Shown here: one piece after another, positions 37,571 through 47,122 of the stretch
Numbering within the stretch: position 1 is the stretch's first letter
Layout: each line of letters begins with the position of its first letter
Assembly: GCF_022096995.1 (NCBI RefSeq)
Contig: NZ_JACXGQ010000001.1
Coordinates: 434,001-498,000 of the forward strand
From: Yoonia sp. I 8.24
GTDB lineage: Bacteria; Pseudomonadota; Alphaproteobacteria; Rhodobacterales; Rhodobacteraceae
Reading direction: 5' to 3'
Length of the DNA stretch: 64,000 nt
The notes under the pieces: generated by a model
What the model saw: the letters and a program-made list of their open reading frames with translations, nothing else
Database searches by the model: none
Told to the model about the DNA's origin: nothing
Position numbers and translations under genes: made by a program

Positions 37571-39184
37571 ATGGCAGAGCAAGTCCTCGCCGCAGATGGC
37601 ACACCACTTAAGGCGAGCCTTAATCGCGCATTGCGCCGCCAAAAGATGCGCGCGCTGGTCCTGATTTTACCTCTTCTTCTGTTTATTCTGGCGACATTCA
37701 TCTACCCCATCGGGCAAATGCTGTTCCGTTCGGTCGAAAACGGTATTGTGAGCGAAACCATCCCGCGCACCGTTGTCGCCCTTGATGACTGGGACACGCA
37801 GGAAAATGATCTTCCCCCTGCCACGGTATTTGACGCGCTTGCCAAGGATTTGGCAGTCGCGGTTGAGCTTAAAGAACACACACGTTTGGGCAGCCGGCTG
37901 AACTACGAACTGTCAGGTATTTCATCGCTGTTCCGTAAAACGGGCCGCCGGGTTGATGATATTGGCGAAATTTACACGGACCAATTGGTAGCACTTGATC
38001 CAGCATGGGAAGATCCGGCCACATGGGTCACGTTGATGGCGGACCCCGACTGGATTGCCGCACAAGCCGCATGGGACGGTGAAGGAGATGAACCCGCCTT
38101 TGTCGTGTCAGCCACAGCGATTGACATGCTGCCCCAAACTGCCGACATCTATGCCGATTTCGCCCGCGTCATCCAATCTGGAGACAATGATAGTCCCACC
38201 GAAGAAGAACCGTGGCACATCGTATCCTTGGCGCTTTACCAAGATTTGATTGCTTCGCCCTCCGTCGACATTCCCGGCCCGCTTGCCGGTCTTGTGAGCA
38301 CGGCTGCGGCTGCGGCGCCGAGCTTTGAAACTGAAGACGTCATCGCGACATTTACCGATGTTGACGACGATTGGCAAAACCCTGAAGTTTGGGAAACCAT
38401 CTATACTTATAGCCCGGCTTACACGAACGGCTATTTCTTGAACGCGATTGATTTGCAAAAGACCACAGACGGAATCGAGTGGCAGCCCGAGAACGAACAA
38501 GTCTACCTGACCTTGTTTTTGCGCACGATGATCATGTCGATGACCATCACCATCAGCTGCATTTTGCTGGGCTACCCTGTCGCTTGGATGCTTGCGAATC
38601 TGCCGGCACGCAAAGCCAACCTTTTGATGATCCTTGTGCTGCTGCCGTTCTGGACATCTTTGCTGGTACGGACATCTGCATGGAAAGTGCTGCTGCAAAA
38701 CCAAGGGGTCATCAACGACCTGCTAGTCTGGGTTGGGTTCATTGCCGATGACAACCGGCTTGCCCTGATCAACAACGCCACAGGTACCGTGATTGCGATG
38801 ACGCATATCTTGCTACCCTTTATGATCTTGCCGCTTTATTCCGTGATGCAGACCATTCCGATCAGCTACCTGCGTGCGGCCAAATCACTGGGCGCAACCA
38901 ATTGGACTGCCTTCTGGCGCGTTTATTTCCCGCAATCTGTGCCAGGTATTGGCGCGGGGTCGATCCTCGTGTTCATCTTGTCGATTGGCTACTACATCAC
39001 GCCGGAAATCGTGGGTGGGACCAAAGGTGTCTTTATCTCGAACCGGATCGCTTATCACATCTCAAGCTCGCTTAACTGGGGCTTGGCCGCCGCACTGGGC
39101 GCAATCCTTCTGGCTATCGTTCTAGCGCTTTATTGGGCCTACGATCGGATCGTCGGCATCGACAACGTGAAACTAGGAGGCTGA
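37571..39184 (+). CDS. potB: Polyamine-type ABC transporter permease with a large periplasmic insertion
   Basis: 537 residues, against about 280-300 for ordinary PotB. The first membrane helix (about residues 29-52) is followed by a soluble stretch of about 260 residues rich in Asp, Glu and Trp, then five more helices carrying the usual permease core and the EAA-type loop near LRAAKSLGATNWTAFWRVYF. The insertion lies between helix 1 and helix 2, so it should face the periplasm. Pairs with PotC. Confidence 0.9.
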   Translation: MAEQVLAADGTPLKASLNRALRRQKMRALVLILPLLLFILATFIYPIGQMLFRSVENGIVSETIPRTVVALDDWDTQENDLPPATVFDALAKDLAVAVELKEHTRLGSRLNYELSGISSLFRKTGRRVDDIGEIYTDQLVALDPAWEDPATWVTLMADPDWIAAQAAWDGEGDEPAFVVSATAIDMLPQTADIYADFARVIQSGDNDSPTEEEPWHIVSLALYQDLIASPSVDIPGPLAGLVSTAAAAAPSFETEDVIATFTDVDDDWQNPEVWETIYTYSPAYTNGYFLNAIDLQKTTDGIEWQPENEQVYLTLFLRTMIMSMTITISCILLGYPVAWMLANLPARKANLLMILVLLPFWTSLLVRTSAWKVLLQNQGVINDLLVWVGFIADDNRLALINNATGTVIAMTHILLPFMILPLYSVMQTIPISYLRAAKSLGATNWTAFWRVYFPQSVPGIGAGSILVFILSIGYYITPEIVGGTKGVFISNRIAYHISSSLNWGLAAALGAILLAIVLALYWAYDRIVGIDNVKLGG

Positions 39185-39188
39185 TCAG

Positions 39189-40073
39189 ATGAGCTTGCCA
39201 ATCTATGCAACCACCGGTCAAAAGATCTGGTACTACAGCTTTCGTGTGATCGTCGGGTTGATCCTGTTCTTCTTGATCGCCCCGATTATCATCATCATTC
39301 CGTTGTCGTTCAACGCCCAAGACTTCTTTACCTTCACGCCAGAGATGTTGGCGCTGGACCCGGAAGGCTATTCGCTCAAACACTACCGCGACTTCTTTTC
39401 TAACCAGGACTGGATCCGCCCGCTGAAGAACTCGTTGATCATTGCGCCCTTTGCGACGATTATCTCGGTTTCATTGGGCACATTGGCAGCCATCGGTCTG
39501 TCACAATCACACGTACCGTTCCGGCGTGGGATCATGGCGATTTTGATTTCACCGATGATTGTACCGCTGATCATTTCAGCGACAGGCATGTTCTTTTTCT
39601 ACAGCCAAATGGGTCTGTGGATGGAAAACACGTTCGGGATTTCAAAATCGCTTTCGGGCTATATCAAAGTGATCTTGGCACATGCAGCACTTGGTATTCC
39701 ATTCGTGATTATTACTGTGACCGCAACGCTCGTCGGGTTTGATCAATCGCTGACGCGGGCCGCGGCCAATATGGGCGCGACACCAACGGTTACGTTTTTT
39801 CGGGTACAGATGCCGCTGATCCTGCCCGGCGTGATTTCAGGTGGGCTGTTCGCCTTTATCACATCATTTGACGAAGTCGTCGTCGTGCTATTCGTTGGCG
39901 CCGCGGCCCAGAAAACTCTGCCTTGGCAAATGTTCACAGGGCTGCGCGAACAGATCAGCCCAACAATCCTTGCGGTGGCAACTGTTCTTGTTGGCATTTC
40001 AATCTTGCTGCTGGCAACGGTTGAACTGCTACGGCGGCGGTCGGAACGGCTGCGCGGCATGTCACCAACCTAA
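39189..40073 (+). CDS. potC: Polyamine-type ABC transporter permease
   Basis: 294 residues, six helices. Typical PotC elements are the FRVIVGLILFFLIAPIIIII start and the coupling segment LTRAAANMGATPTVTFFRVQ. It follows potB by 4 bp and closes the operon; the terminator at 40099-40125 lies 26 bp past its stop. Confidence 0.93.
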   Translation: MSLPIYATTGQKIWYYSFRVIVGLILFFLIAPIIIIIPLSFNAQDFFTFTPEMLALDPEGYSLKHYRDFFSNQDWIRPLKNSLIIAPFATIISVSLGTLAAIGLSQSHVPFRRGIMAILISPMIVPLIISATGMFFFYSQMGLWMENTFGISKSLSGYIKVILAHAALGIPFVIITVTATLVGFDQSLTRAAANMGATPTVTFFRVQMPLILPGVISGGLFAFITSFDEVVVVLFVGAAAQKTLPWQMFTGLREQISPTILAVATVLVGISILLLATVELLRRRSERLRGMSPT

Positions 40074-40098
40074 GTACCGTTGACAGATGAGTGCACAA

Positions 40099-40125
40099 AG
40101 GCAGACCCATCCGGGTCTGCCTTTT
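40099..40125 (+). terminator. Intrinsic terminator of the pot operon
   Basis: AGGCAGACCC-ATCC-GGGTCTGCCT, a perfect 10-bp stem and 4-base loop, followed directly by TTTTG on the plus strand. On the minus strand, A-rich sequence ahead of the stem gives a T-run as well, so it can also end the converging AEC transporter gene, whose stop is at 40129. Confidence 0.9.
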
Positions 40126-40128
40126 GCG

Positions 40129-41058
40129 TTAGGGAAGGATATGCAACCAGGTCCAGACCGTGATAATTGACAACCCGGTCCCCATCAGCACCGCTGATGC
40201 TGCGACCCGCTTGGCCCGGCCATACATATTGGCGAACACATAGGCATTGATCCCCGGCGCCATCGCACTGGTCATCACCGCAGAGCGTGAAGCAGATAGG
40301 CTAAGATCGTTGAAATCCGCCAACAACCAGACGATGACCGGGTGCATCACCAATGAGATCGAGACAACAAACATGATCGCCCGCATGTCACCTTCGGGGC
40401 GGTAGTGATACAGCACCCCACCAAGGCCAAACAGCGCCGCAGGCAAGGCCGCGCGCGCAATCAATCCAACCGCATCATTCAAGACATGTGGCACATGCAC
40501 ACCGCCAAGGTTCACAACGAACCCGAGGCTGACACCAATAATTAACGCGTTGCTAAACATCGCTTTGAGCACCTTGCGCGGCAGGGCCGCAACACTGCCG
40601 CCCCAATTGCGCGCGATCTCCATCGCGGTGATCCCAACGCCGTAACAAAACGGCGAATGAATGGCGATGATCGCATAGTTCGCTTCAAGCGCGTCGGGGC
40701 CATAGGCGCGTTCCGTGATCGGCACCCCTAATAGCAAAGAGTTCGAAAACAATCCGCAGAACCCGAAGACCACGCAGTCTTGCCAGTCACGCTTGAACAA
40801 GACACGCCCGCCCACGAACCCAATGAAGAACCCCGCCAGCGCCCCTGTATAGAATGACCCTAACAGAGCGAGGTCAAAGTTTTGCTCTAAATCCAACGTT
40901 GAAATCGCGGTAAATAGTAGACAAGGGATCGCGAACCCTTGGCTGAACTTCATCAACCCGTCGACGCCGCTTTCGGAAAAATAGCCTTTCCAGACGGCCA
41001 GATACCCAAACCCGATCACCAAGAATACGGGCATGATAACGTCGATCAATGCGCTCAT
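40129..41058 (-). CDS. AEC (auxin efflux carrier) family transporter
   Basis: 309 residues, ten membrane helices in two five-helix halves. The first helix MSALIDVIMPVFLVIGFGYL and the YAIIAIHSPFCYGVGITAME and GINAYVFANMYGRAKRVAAS segments match the AEC/bile-acid sodium symporter family. Substrate unknown; family members move organic acids and similar compounds. Start ATG 41058 is 17 bp past the MBL gene. Confidence 0.9.
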   Translation of the reverse strand: MSALIDVIMPVFLVIGFGYLAVWKGYFSESGVDGLMKFSQGFAIPCLLFTAISTLDLEQNFDLALLGSFYTGALAGFFIGFVGGRVLFKRDWQDCVVFGFCGLFSNSLLLGVPITERAYGPDALEANYAIIAIHSPFCYGVGITAMEIARNWGGSVAALPRKVLKAMFSNALIIGVSLGFVVNLGGVHVPHVLNDAVGLIARAALPAALFGLGGVLYHYRPEGDMRAIMFVVSISLVMHPVIVWLLADFNDLSLSASRSAVMTSAMAPGINAYVFANMYGRAKRVAASAVLMGTGLSIITVWTWLHILP

Positions 41059-41075
41059 GCGGCTGGTCCTTTGGG

Positions 41076-41879
41076 TTAGGTGACGTCAAACGTTAGTGTC
41101 ATACCATCATAGGCTGGCTGCACATGCGCGGGGGTTTCAGCGGCAACCGCCGCGAAATCCAGATCATTATGCATATTTGTCAGCACTGCCTGTTTTGGCC
41201 GCAGTTCTGCTATCCAATTCAGCGTTTGTTCAAGGTGTGCATGGGACGGGTGCGGCGTGCGGCGCAACGCGTCGATGATCCAACACGCGAGCCCATCTAG
41301 CTTGGCCCACGCCGGATCAGGGATCGCGGACACATCAGGGATATAGGCCACATCGTCGAACCTAAACCCAAGCGCGTCAATCCCGCCATGCGTGACCGTA
41401 AACGGGGTGAGCGTGATTGCGCCCCCTGCCCCGGTGATCGTGACATCGCCGTCCATCTCATGCAGCTTGCAAATCGGCGGATAAGAAGAACCTTCAGGCG
41501 TTTCAAAGATATAACCAAACCGATCACGCAGCGCTTTGGCGGTGTCAGGATCGGCCCAAACAGGTAGCATTTCGCGCGTGTTAAAAACGATCATGCGCAG
41601 GTCATCGATCCCATGCACATGGTCTGCATGGGCATGGGTATAAATCACAGCGTCCAAGGTCCCAACACCTGCGTCTAGCAGCTGGTTCCGTAGATCTGGC
41701 GAGGTATCAATTAAGACCTTCGTTTCACCCTGCCCGTTTGATCGGGTCAGTAGAATTGAGCACCGCTGCCTGCGGTTTTTGGGGTTATCCGGGTCGCAAT
41801 CCCCCCACAGCCCGCCCAAACGCGGCACACCGCCCGACGATCCACAGCCTAAAATGGTCACTGTGAGAGTGTCGCTCAT
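41076..41879 (-). CDS. MBL-fold metallohydrolase (PhnP-like)
   Basis: 267 residues. The HxHxDH motif THAHADHVHGID (about residues 80-91) binds the two metals; GCGSSGGVPR at the N-terminus is typical of the PhnP-like phosphodiesterase or RNase Z-like group. The C-terminal NMHNDLDFAAV completes the metal site. Substrate unknown. Its start ATG overlaps the tatD stop by 4 bp. Confidence 0.92.
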   Translation of the reverse strand: MSDTLTVTILGCGSSGGVPRLGGLWGDCDPDNPKNRRQRCSILLTRSNGQGETKVLIDTSPDLRNQLLDAGVGTLDAVIYTHAHADHVHGIDDLRMIVFNTREMLPVWADPDTAKALRDRFGYIFETPEGSSYPPICKLHEMDGDVTITGAGGAITLTPFTVTHGGIDALGFRFDDVAYIPDVSAIPDPAWAKLDGLACWIIDALRRTPHPSHAHLEQTLNWIAELRPKQAVLTNMHNDLDFAAVAAETPAHVQPAYDGMTLTFDVT

Positions 41880-42664
41880 GCGCGTGCTTTCCAGAACAGC
41901 CGATCAAAATTCGCAGTGGTTTGCCGCGCAAAATCCGCGTAATCCATGCCGAACGCTTCGGCACCTACCTTTGCGGTCAGTGCAGAAAACGCGGGTTCAT
42001 TACGCTTGCCCCGGTGCGGTGGCGGCGCAAGGTAGGGGCTGTCGGTTTCCACCAAAATTCGGTCAATAGGGGCAGCCACGAAAATATCGCGCAGCTCTTG
42101 GCTTTTGGGAAAGGCCGCGATGCCAGACATCGACAAATAAAACCCGAGATCAAGCGCTGCGGTCGCAAGCGCGGCAGAGCTGGAAAAACAATGCATCACG
42201 CATGAATAGGCCCCGTTTGCATATTCTTCGGCCAGAATACGCGCCATATCGTCGTCGGCGGCCCGTGCATGGATAATTAGCGGCAGTTTAGTTTCGCGCG
42301 CCGCAGCGATATGCACACGCAGGCTTTGTTGCTGAATATCCATGCTTTTGGCGGTGTAGTGATAATCGAGCCCGGTTTCGCCGATGCCCACAAATTTCGG
42401 ATGCGCAGAGAGCGCCACCAATTCATCGACAGTCGCTAGTGGCTCTTCTGCGGCGCTCATCGGGTGGGTGCCTGCGGCATAGAAAACAGGGGCGAATTCT
42501 TCGGCGATGGCGCGCACTTGGGGCTCCAACCGAAGGCGCGTGCAGATCGTCACCATACGCTCAACCCCGGCGTCCAGCGCGCGCTGGATCACATCAGGGC
42601 GTTCCGCATCAAAATCGGGGAAATCGAGATGGCAATGGCTATCGACGATGGTGGGCTGTGTCAT
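41876..42664 (-). CDS. tatD: TatD-family metal-dependent deoxyribonuclease
   Basis: 262 residues, TIM-barrel metallohydrolase. DSHCHLDF near the N-terminus supplies the first metal-binding His pair; GIGETGLDYHY, HARAADDDMARI, SCVMHCFSSS and VETDSPYLAPPPHRG are diagnostic. Acts as 3'-5' exonuclease on DNA. Encoded directly after holB, as is common in alphaproteobacteria. Confidence 0.95.
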   Translation of the reverse strand: MTQPTIVDSHCHLDFPDFDAERPDVIQRALDAGVERMVTICTRLRLEPQVRAIAEEFAPVFYAAGTHPMSAAEEPLATVDELVALSAHPKFVGIGETGLDYHYTAKSMDIQQQSLRVHIAAARETKLPLIIHARAADDDMARILAEEYANGAYSCVMHCFSSSAALATAALDLGFYLSMSGIAAFPKSQELRDIFVAAPIDRILVETDSPYLAPPPHRGKRNEPAFSALTAKVGAEAFGMDYADFARQTTANFDRLFWKARA

Positions 42665-42675
42665 TGGGGTGGCTT

Positions 42676-43782
42676 TCAGGCGGCAGCGACGCCAAGCGCC
42701 GTTTCTTCGATCTTGAAAATGATATCAAGGATCAGCGCGGCAGGGTCAAGGTTCACCGCGCGCCCATGACGCGATCTGTTGGATAGATCCTGTTGCAACT
42801 GCGCCCAATTACGCGCCATCAGGTCATTGGGTGCGATGCGTGCCAGCAGCGCGCCCTCACCCGGCGCACCTTCGGTCAGGGGTTGCCCCAACAGCCCGGC
42901 GCGCGCGGCACGTGACAAAAACAGATCAATCAAGTCCAATACCATGCCATAGCGCACGTCTGCGGCACGTCCGGTGCAACTATCAGCAAGTTTAAGCGCC
43001 ATCGGCCGATCAATGCGGGGCATCCCGTTAAACAGGCGGATCAGTTCCGCATAAAGCTGGAGGCCGTCGTGGTTCAAAAGTCGGATCGCGTCGCCCGCTG
43101 ACCCACCAGCTAATGGGGCAAGGCTATCTGCATTATCGGCGTCGTGCCCTGCTTGCGACAATGCCTTTTGCAAATCATCAGCGCCCAAGGTGTTGCATCG
43201 CAAAACCCGGCACCGCGACCGGATCGTTGGTAAAAGGCGTGAAGGTTGATGGGCAATGAGCAAGATCACTGTATTGGCAGGCGGCTCTTCGAGTTCTTTT
43301 AGAATTGCATTGGCCGCGTTGCGGTTCAATTCATCCGCCGCATCCACGATGACAACGCGCCGTCCGCCATCTGCTGACGACATCTGAAAAAAGGTCTTGA
43401 GCTTGCGCACGGCATCAACCGTAATTTCAGCGCGCAGTTTCTTGGTCTTATCATCCCAAGGGCGGCGGATCACAGAAAGCCGCGGATGTGCGCCCGCTTG
43501 CATCAGTCGCGCATCGGGATGTTCGGGGTCGACATCAAGCGTTGGGTCGCCAAACAGACCCAGCCCTTCGTCAGCCAACAGAAACGTCGCGATCTTCCAC
43601 GCCAGCGTCGCCTTACCAACGCCGCGCGGCCCCGTGATCAACCAGCCCGAATGCATCCGCCCCGATTGAAACGCATCAAGGAAATCCGCCTCTGCCAGTG
43701 CTTGGCCGAACAAATACCGGGTTTCGCGCGGATGCGGCGCGCCGTCAATCCGGTCAGGTTCTGGCAGCGTGTCATCGCTCAT
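42676..43782 (-). CDS. holB: DNA polymerase III subunit delta'
   Basis: 368 residues. RYLFGQALAEADFLDAFQSG, the GPRGVGKATLAWKIATFLL P-loop (degenerate, as usual), VIVDAADELNRNAANAILKELEEPP and the SRCRVLRCNTL region match HolB, part of the clamp loader. It ends 11 bp before tatD and overlaps tmk by 4 bp. Confidence 0.94.
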   Translation of the reverse strand: MSDDTLPEPDRIDGAPHPRETRYLFGQALAEADFLDAFQSGRMHSGWLITGPRGVGKATLAWKIATFLLADEGLGLFGDPTLDVDPEHPDARLMQAGAHPRLSVIRRPWDDKTKKLRAEITVDAVRKLKTFFQMSSADGGRRVVIVDAADELNRNAANAILKELEEPPANTVILLIAHQPSRLLPTIRSRCRVLRCNTLGADDLQKALSQAGHDADNADSLAPLAGGSAGDAIRLLNHDGLQLYAELIRLFNGMPRIDRPMALKLADSCTGRAADVRYGMVLDLIDLFLSRAARAGLLGQPLTEGAPGEGALLARIAPNDLMARNWAQLQQDLSNRSRHGRAVNLDPAALILDIIFKIEETALGVAAA

Positions 43783-44387
43783 AGATGGGCCGCGATTTCG
43801 CTGGCAATTTGGTCTGGTGTGCGGTTGCCATCAACCAACACGCACCGGTCGGGTTGCACATGTGCCAGCGCCAGAAACCCGTGACGCAGGGTTTCTTGAA
43901 AACCGAGTCCAAAATCCTCGAACCGATCTTCACCAGATTTACGGGCAAGCCCGCGTTCCAGCGCCATCGCGGGGTCCATGTCGATAATAAATGTCAAATC
44001 AGGTTCGCGCCCAATCATCAGCGTATGCAGGCTGTCGACCATCGCGCGCAAATCACCACGGGTCGCGCCCTGATAAACCCGCGTGCTATCGGCAAAGCGG
44101 TCACAGATCACCGTTTTACCAGCCGCCAAAGCAGGTTGGATTGTCTTTTCAAGATGATCTCGGCGCGCGGCGGTGAAGAGCAAGATTTCAGTTTCCGCCG
44201 ACCAGCGATCCGTGTCGCCTGTCAGCAGCAGCTGGCGGATTTCTTCTGCGCCGGGGCTGCCGCCGGGTTCACGCGTGAGGATCACATCGCGTCCTTGCGC
44301 ACGCAGGCGATCTGCAAACAAGCGCGACTGCGTGGATTTACCAGACCCGTCGATCCCCTCAAACGTAATAAACTTAGGCGATGTCAT
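43779..44387 (-). CDS. tmk: Thymidylate kinase
   Basis: 202 residues. Walker A FEGIDGSGKSTQSRLFADRL at residues about 8-27, the DRF(A)DSTRVYQG motif (DRFADSTRVYQGATRGD) and TREPGGSPGAEEIRQLLL are complete. Phosphorylates dTMP to dTDP. The DRx motif is conserved; LIDID-type RARKSGEDRFED is the lid. Overlaps dacC and holB by 4 bp each. Confidence 0.97.
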   Translation of the reverse strand: MTSPKFITFEGIDGSGKSTQSRLFADRLRAQGRDVILTREPGGSPGAEEIRQLLLTGDTDRWSAETEILLFTAARRDHLEKTIQPALAAGKTVICDRFADSTRVYQGATRGDLRAMVDSLHTLMIGREPDLTFIIDMDPAMALERGLARKSGEDRFEDFGLGFQETLRHGFLALAHVQPDRCVLVDGNRTPDQIASEIAAHL

Positions 44388-45562
44388 GCGGCGTCGTCAG
44401 CCGCACCGGGTTGCGGTCCGAACTTAGTCCAAAGCACATGCGCTGCGGTCCGCAACCGCGTCGTAAACCCGCCCGCTGGCACATCGGCGTCAGCAACCAA
44501 GGGGATACGTTTTTCAGGCAACCCATCAAGTTGGATCACCAATTCTGCCAGCGGATCACCCGCTGCAATCGGCGCTTGGATCGGGCCGTTGTAAACAACT
44601 TCTGCATCAACGGTGCCTTGGTTCAGCACAGGCACCAACATCGACAGATCTTCGGCAACTGTCAGCCCCACAGTGGTCTGCGCGCCCATCCAAACATCCG
44701 CCGTTGCAATCCGGTGCCCCGCATCAACGACATCTTTTTGCGCAAACTGACGGTAGGCCCAGTTCACAAGACGCTCGGATTCTTCGGCGCGCGCCTGTTC
44801 GGTCGGCAGCCCGGTAAGCACAAAGATAATCCGGCGGTCCCCTTGTTTAGCAGAGCCGACAAGCCCGTAGCCTGCTTCGGAGGTGTGGCCGGTTTTTAGA
44901 CCATCTGCGCCAATGCCAAGCGATAGAATCGGGTTTCGGTTGCGCGAATTGCTGGGCACGCGGCCATCAAAAGCGAATTCGCGTTCAGCGAACAGCGGGT
45001 AATAGGTTGGGAAATCGCGGATCAGCGCATCGGCCAGAATGCCGAGGTCTTCGACAGACATGCGATGTCCGGCCGCGGGCCAGCCGTTTGAATTGGCAAA
45101 GGTCGAATTTTCCATGCCCATCTGTTGGGCGCGTTGGGTCATCATCCGGGCAAAGCCCGCCTCGGTTCCATCCGGCGACAAGGTTTCGGCCAAAACCGCG
45201 CTTGCGTCATTGCCGGACAGGATGATCACGCCGCGCAAAAGGTCTTCGACACGCACCCGGTCAGTGGTATCCAAAAACATCGACGACCCTGTGTAAGACG
45301 CAGCATGTGAAGATACGGGCAATTCCTCGTCAATCGTCAGACGGCCGTCCGCGATCGCCTCAAACGCCATATAGATTGTCATCAGCTTGGACATCGACGC
45401 AGGTGGCAAAGGCACGTCTTCGTCTTTGGCCAAAAGCACAGTGCCAGTAGTTTGATCGAAAACATAGGCCGCACGCGCAGTCGTTTCGAAGGTCTGCGCA
45501 AAGCCCGCCGTCGCACCAAACCAAAGCGCGATCACGGCAAAACGAAAGTGAGAAAGGGTCAT
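44384..45562 (-). CDS. dacC: D-alanyl-D-alanine carboxypeptidase (penicillin-binding protein)
   Basis: 392 residues. Signal peptide MTLSHFRFAVIALWFGATAG; catalytic SMSK with Ser56 and Lys59, SGND at the second motif and KTGHT at the third. The C-terminal domain contains the beta-sandwich of PBP5-type enzymes. Trims peptidoglycan stem peptides in the periplasm. It overlaps tmk by 4 bp. Confidence 0.95.
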   Translation of the reverse strand: MTLSHFRFAVIALWFGATAGFAQTFETTARAAYVFDQTTGTVLLAKDEDVPLPPASMSKLMTIYMAFEAIADGRLTIDEELPVSSHAASYTGSSMFLDTTDRVRVEDLLRGVIILSGNDASAVLAETLSPDGTEAGFARMMTQRAQQMGMENSTFANSNGWPAAGHRMSVEDLGILADALIRDFPTYYPLFAEREFAFDGRVPSNSRNRNPILSLGIGADGLKTGHTSEAGYGLVGSAKQGDRRIIFVLTGLPTEQARAEESERLVNWAYRQFAQKDVVDAGHRIATADVWMGAQTTVGLTVAEDLSMLVPVLNQGTVDAEVVYNGPIQAPIAAGDPLAELVIQLDGLPEKRIPLVADADVPAGGFTTRLRTAAHVLWTKFGPQPGAADDAA

Positions 45563-45589
45563 CTGATCTGTGCTCCGAAGTTAGGGGCG

Positions 45590-46507
45590 CTATTGCGCGT
45601 CCACGATAAACGCATCAACAAAGCCAAGTGATTTGAGCTGCGCCAGCGTCGCATCATCTGAAACCGGCCCAGCAACGACCCGCCAAACAGTGCGCCCGCC
45701 CGCATCTTGCGGTTCAACCGACGATGGGATGCCAGCGCCGCGAATTGCTTGCGCCGCGTTATTGGCGTTACCTTCCACGCTAAAGACCCCGATTTGGGCC
45801 AATGGGGCAGTCGCACCTCCGACAGCGGCGGGCGCTTCGACTTCATCTGTGGCTTCTGCCGCTTCCACCGCAGCAATTGCAGCGGCGGCACCAGCGATCG
45901 GATCGACCGCAGGGGTATCTGCGCCATCCGCAGCGGACACGTCTACATCCACAGCAGGAACGTCATCCAACGCAGTTGCGGCAACAGTGACCGGGGCGGC
46001 AAGGCTTGCGACGACCGCATTGTCTTGCGGGTCCTCGACGACTTCTGCGGGGACTTCGATTTCTTCACGCCGCAAGACGATGACGCTCAGCTCAGTCGGT
46101 GCGCCGGCCAAAAGGCCCAACTCTGTCGCGGCGTCAGATGAGACCTGCAGCAGCGGGCCTGGGTTTTCACGTTCGCGCCGGAACAAGGCACCAACAACCG
46201 ACTGGCCATTTTCCGTGTTGCGAATGATCACACGCTCAGGGTCTTGGACATCGGGATGTGCCACCCAAATACCGCCAAGCGACGGGCGCCCGTCCCACAG
46301 CCCGCGGTCCGTGACATCAAAAATATCGGGGCGTTCAACATCGCGGTCTGTTTGGACCATCTGCGTAGGACCGGTTTGCGCCGCACTCTCTGCGCGCGGT
46401 GCAAACATATCGCCCCCGCCTTCTTCGCAGGCCGCAAGCCCAAGCACGGCAACCAATGCGATCCCAAATGGGGCACGACGCCCGGTTCTGAAATATATAC
46501 CTGTCAT
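45590..46507 (-). CDS. SPOR-domain lipoprotein
   Basis: 305 residues. Signal peptide with lipobox AVLGLAACE (Cys about 27). Residues about 30-150 form a RlpA-independent middle region with a DxxDRGLWDGRPSLGGIW segment; an Ala/Val/Asp-rich linker (about 150-225) follows, and the last about 80 residues are the SPOR peptidoglycan-binding domain (IGVFSVEGNANNAAQAIRGA, VWRVVAGPV). SPOR proteins bind septal glycan strands. First gene of the dacC-tmk-holB-tatD operon, 27 bp from dacC. Confidence 0.92.
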   Translation of the reverse strand: MTGIYFRTGRRAPFGIALVAVLGLAACEEGGGDMFAPRAESAAQTGPTQMVQTDRDVERPDIFDVTDRGLWDGRPSLGGIWVAHPDVQDPERVIIRNTENGQSVVGALFRRERENPGPLLQVSSDAATELGLLAGAPTELSVIVLRREEIEVPAEVVEDPQDNAVVASLAAPVTVAATALDDVPAVDVDVSAADGADTPAVDPIAGAAAAIAAVEAAEATDEVEAPAAVGGATAPLAQIGVFSVEGNANNAAQAIRGAGIPSSVEPQDAGGRTVWRVVAGPVSDDATLAQLKSLGFVDAFIVDAQ

Positions 46508-46756
46508 TTTTCGCCCCTATATTTTGCCCCACCAATTTGTGGGGATCGCGCCGTTTTCCCAGCTGCATTCATTTTATGTGACTACACGAATAACTTCGCC
46601 ATCAAAAATGACAAACCCGCGACGCGGCACCTGCTTTCGCGAACGATAGCGCCCCGCTGCCGTTTAGGGAAGAGTCATCACAAAATTGTCGGCGGAATCC
46701 CCCAATGCAAAAAGTTGCTTTTCGAATCATTTCATTACCGTTAGAGACCGCCCAAC

Positions 46757-46846
46757 GGAGGCTTGGCAGAGTGGTCGAATGCACCGGTCTTGAAAACCGA
46801 CGAGGGTGAAAGTCCTCCCAGGGTTCGAATCCCTGAGCCTCCGCCA
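46757..46846 (+). tRNA. tRNA-Ser (anticodon UGA)
   Basis: 90 nt including an encoded CCA. Acceptor GGAGGCT pairs with AGCCTCC; the anticodon loop is CTTGAAA with TGA in the anticodon position between CGGT and ACCG stems; a long variable arm (GAGGGTGAAAGTCCTC) marks a class II serine tRNA; the T-arm reads AGGGTTCGAATCCCT. The genomic island starts right after it. Confidence 0.97.
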
Positions 46847-46928
46847 CAAACGTGGTTAAGCTGTTGATTTTGTGATTTAAAACATCACCCCAACAAACCT
46901 ACCAGACAACCTACCCGCCATAGGGTAA

Positions 46929-47107
46929 ATGCTCAAGCGCGAGCGCATTCACCGCCGCACATACAAAACCCGCGAGCAAGCCAGACAGGACGTCTTCGAT
47001 TACATCGAAATGTTCTATACCCGAAACGCAAACATGCCAGAAACGGGATGCTGTCGCCCGTCGACTTCGAAAACAGACAGCGCAATGTGAACCAAGAAAG
47101 TGTCTAA
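46929..47107 (+). pseudogene. IS3-family transposase OrfB remnant (C-terminal end)
   Basis: Frame from 46929 gives LKRERIHRRTYKTREQARQD and then DVFDYIEMFY, the hallmark end of the IS3/IS51-group DDE transposase. The C-terminal tail reappears in another frame as RNGMLSPVDFENRQRNVN ending at TAA 47105-47107, so at least one frameshift is present. No terminal inverted repeats or other transposase part is seen nearby. It marks past mobile-element activity at the tRNA-Ser border. Confidence 0.85.
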
Positions 47108-47122
47108 GAAACTAGGGGCTAT

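Noticed and set aside
46929..47107. A complete IS3 element
   Set aside because: Only the C-terminal part of the transposase is present, frameshifted, with no terminal repeats seen.
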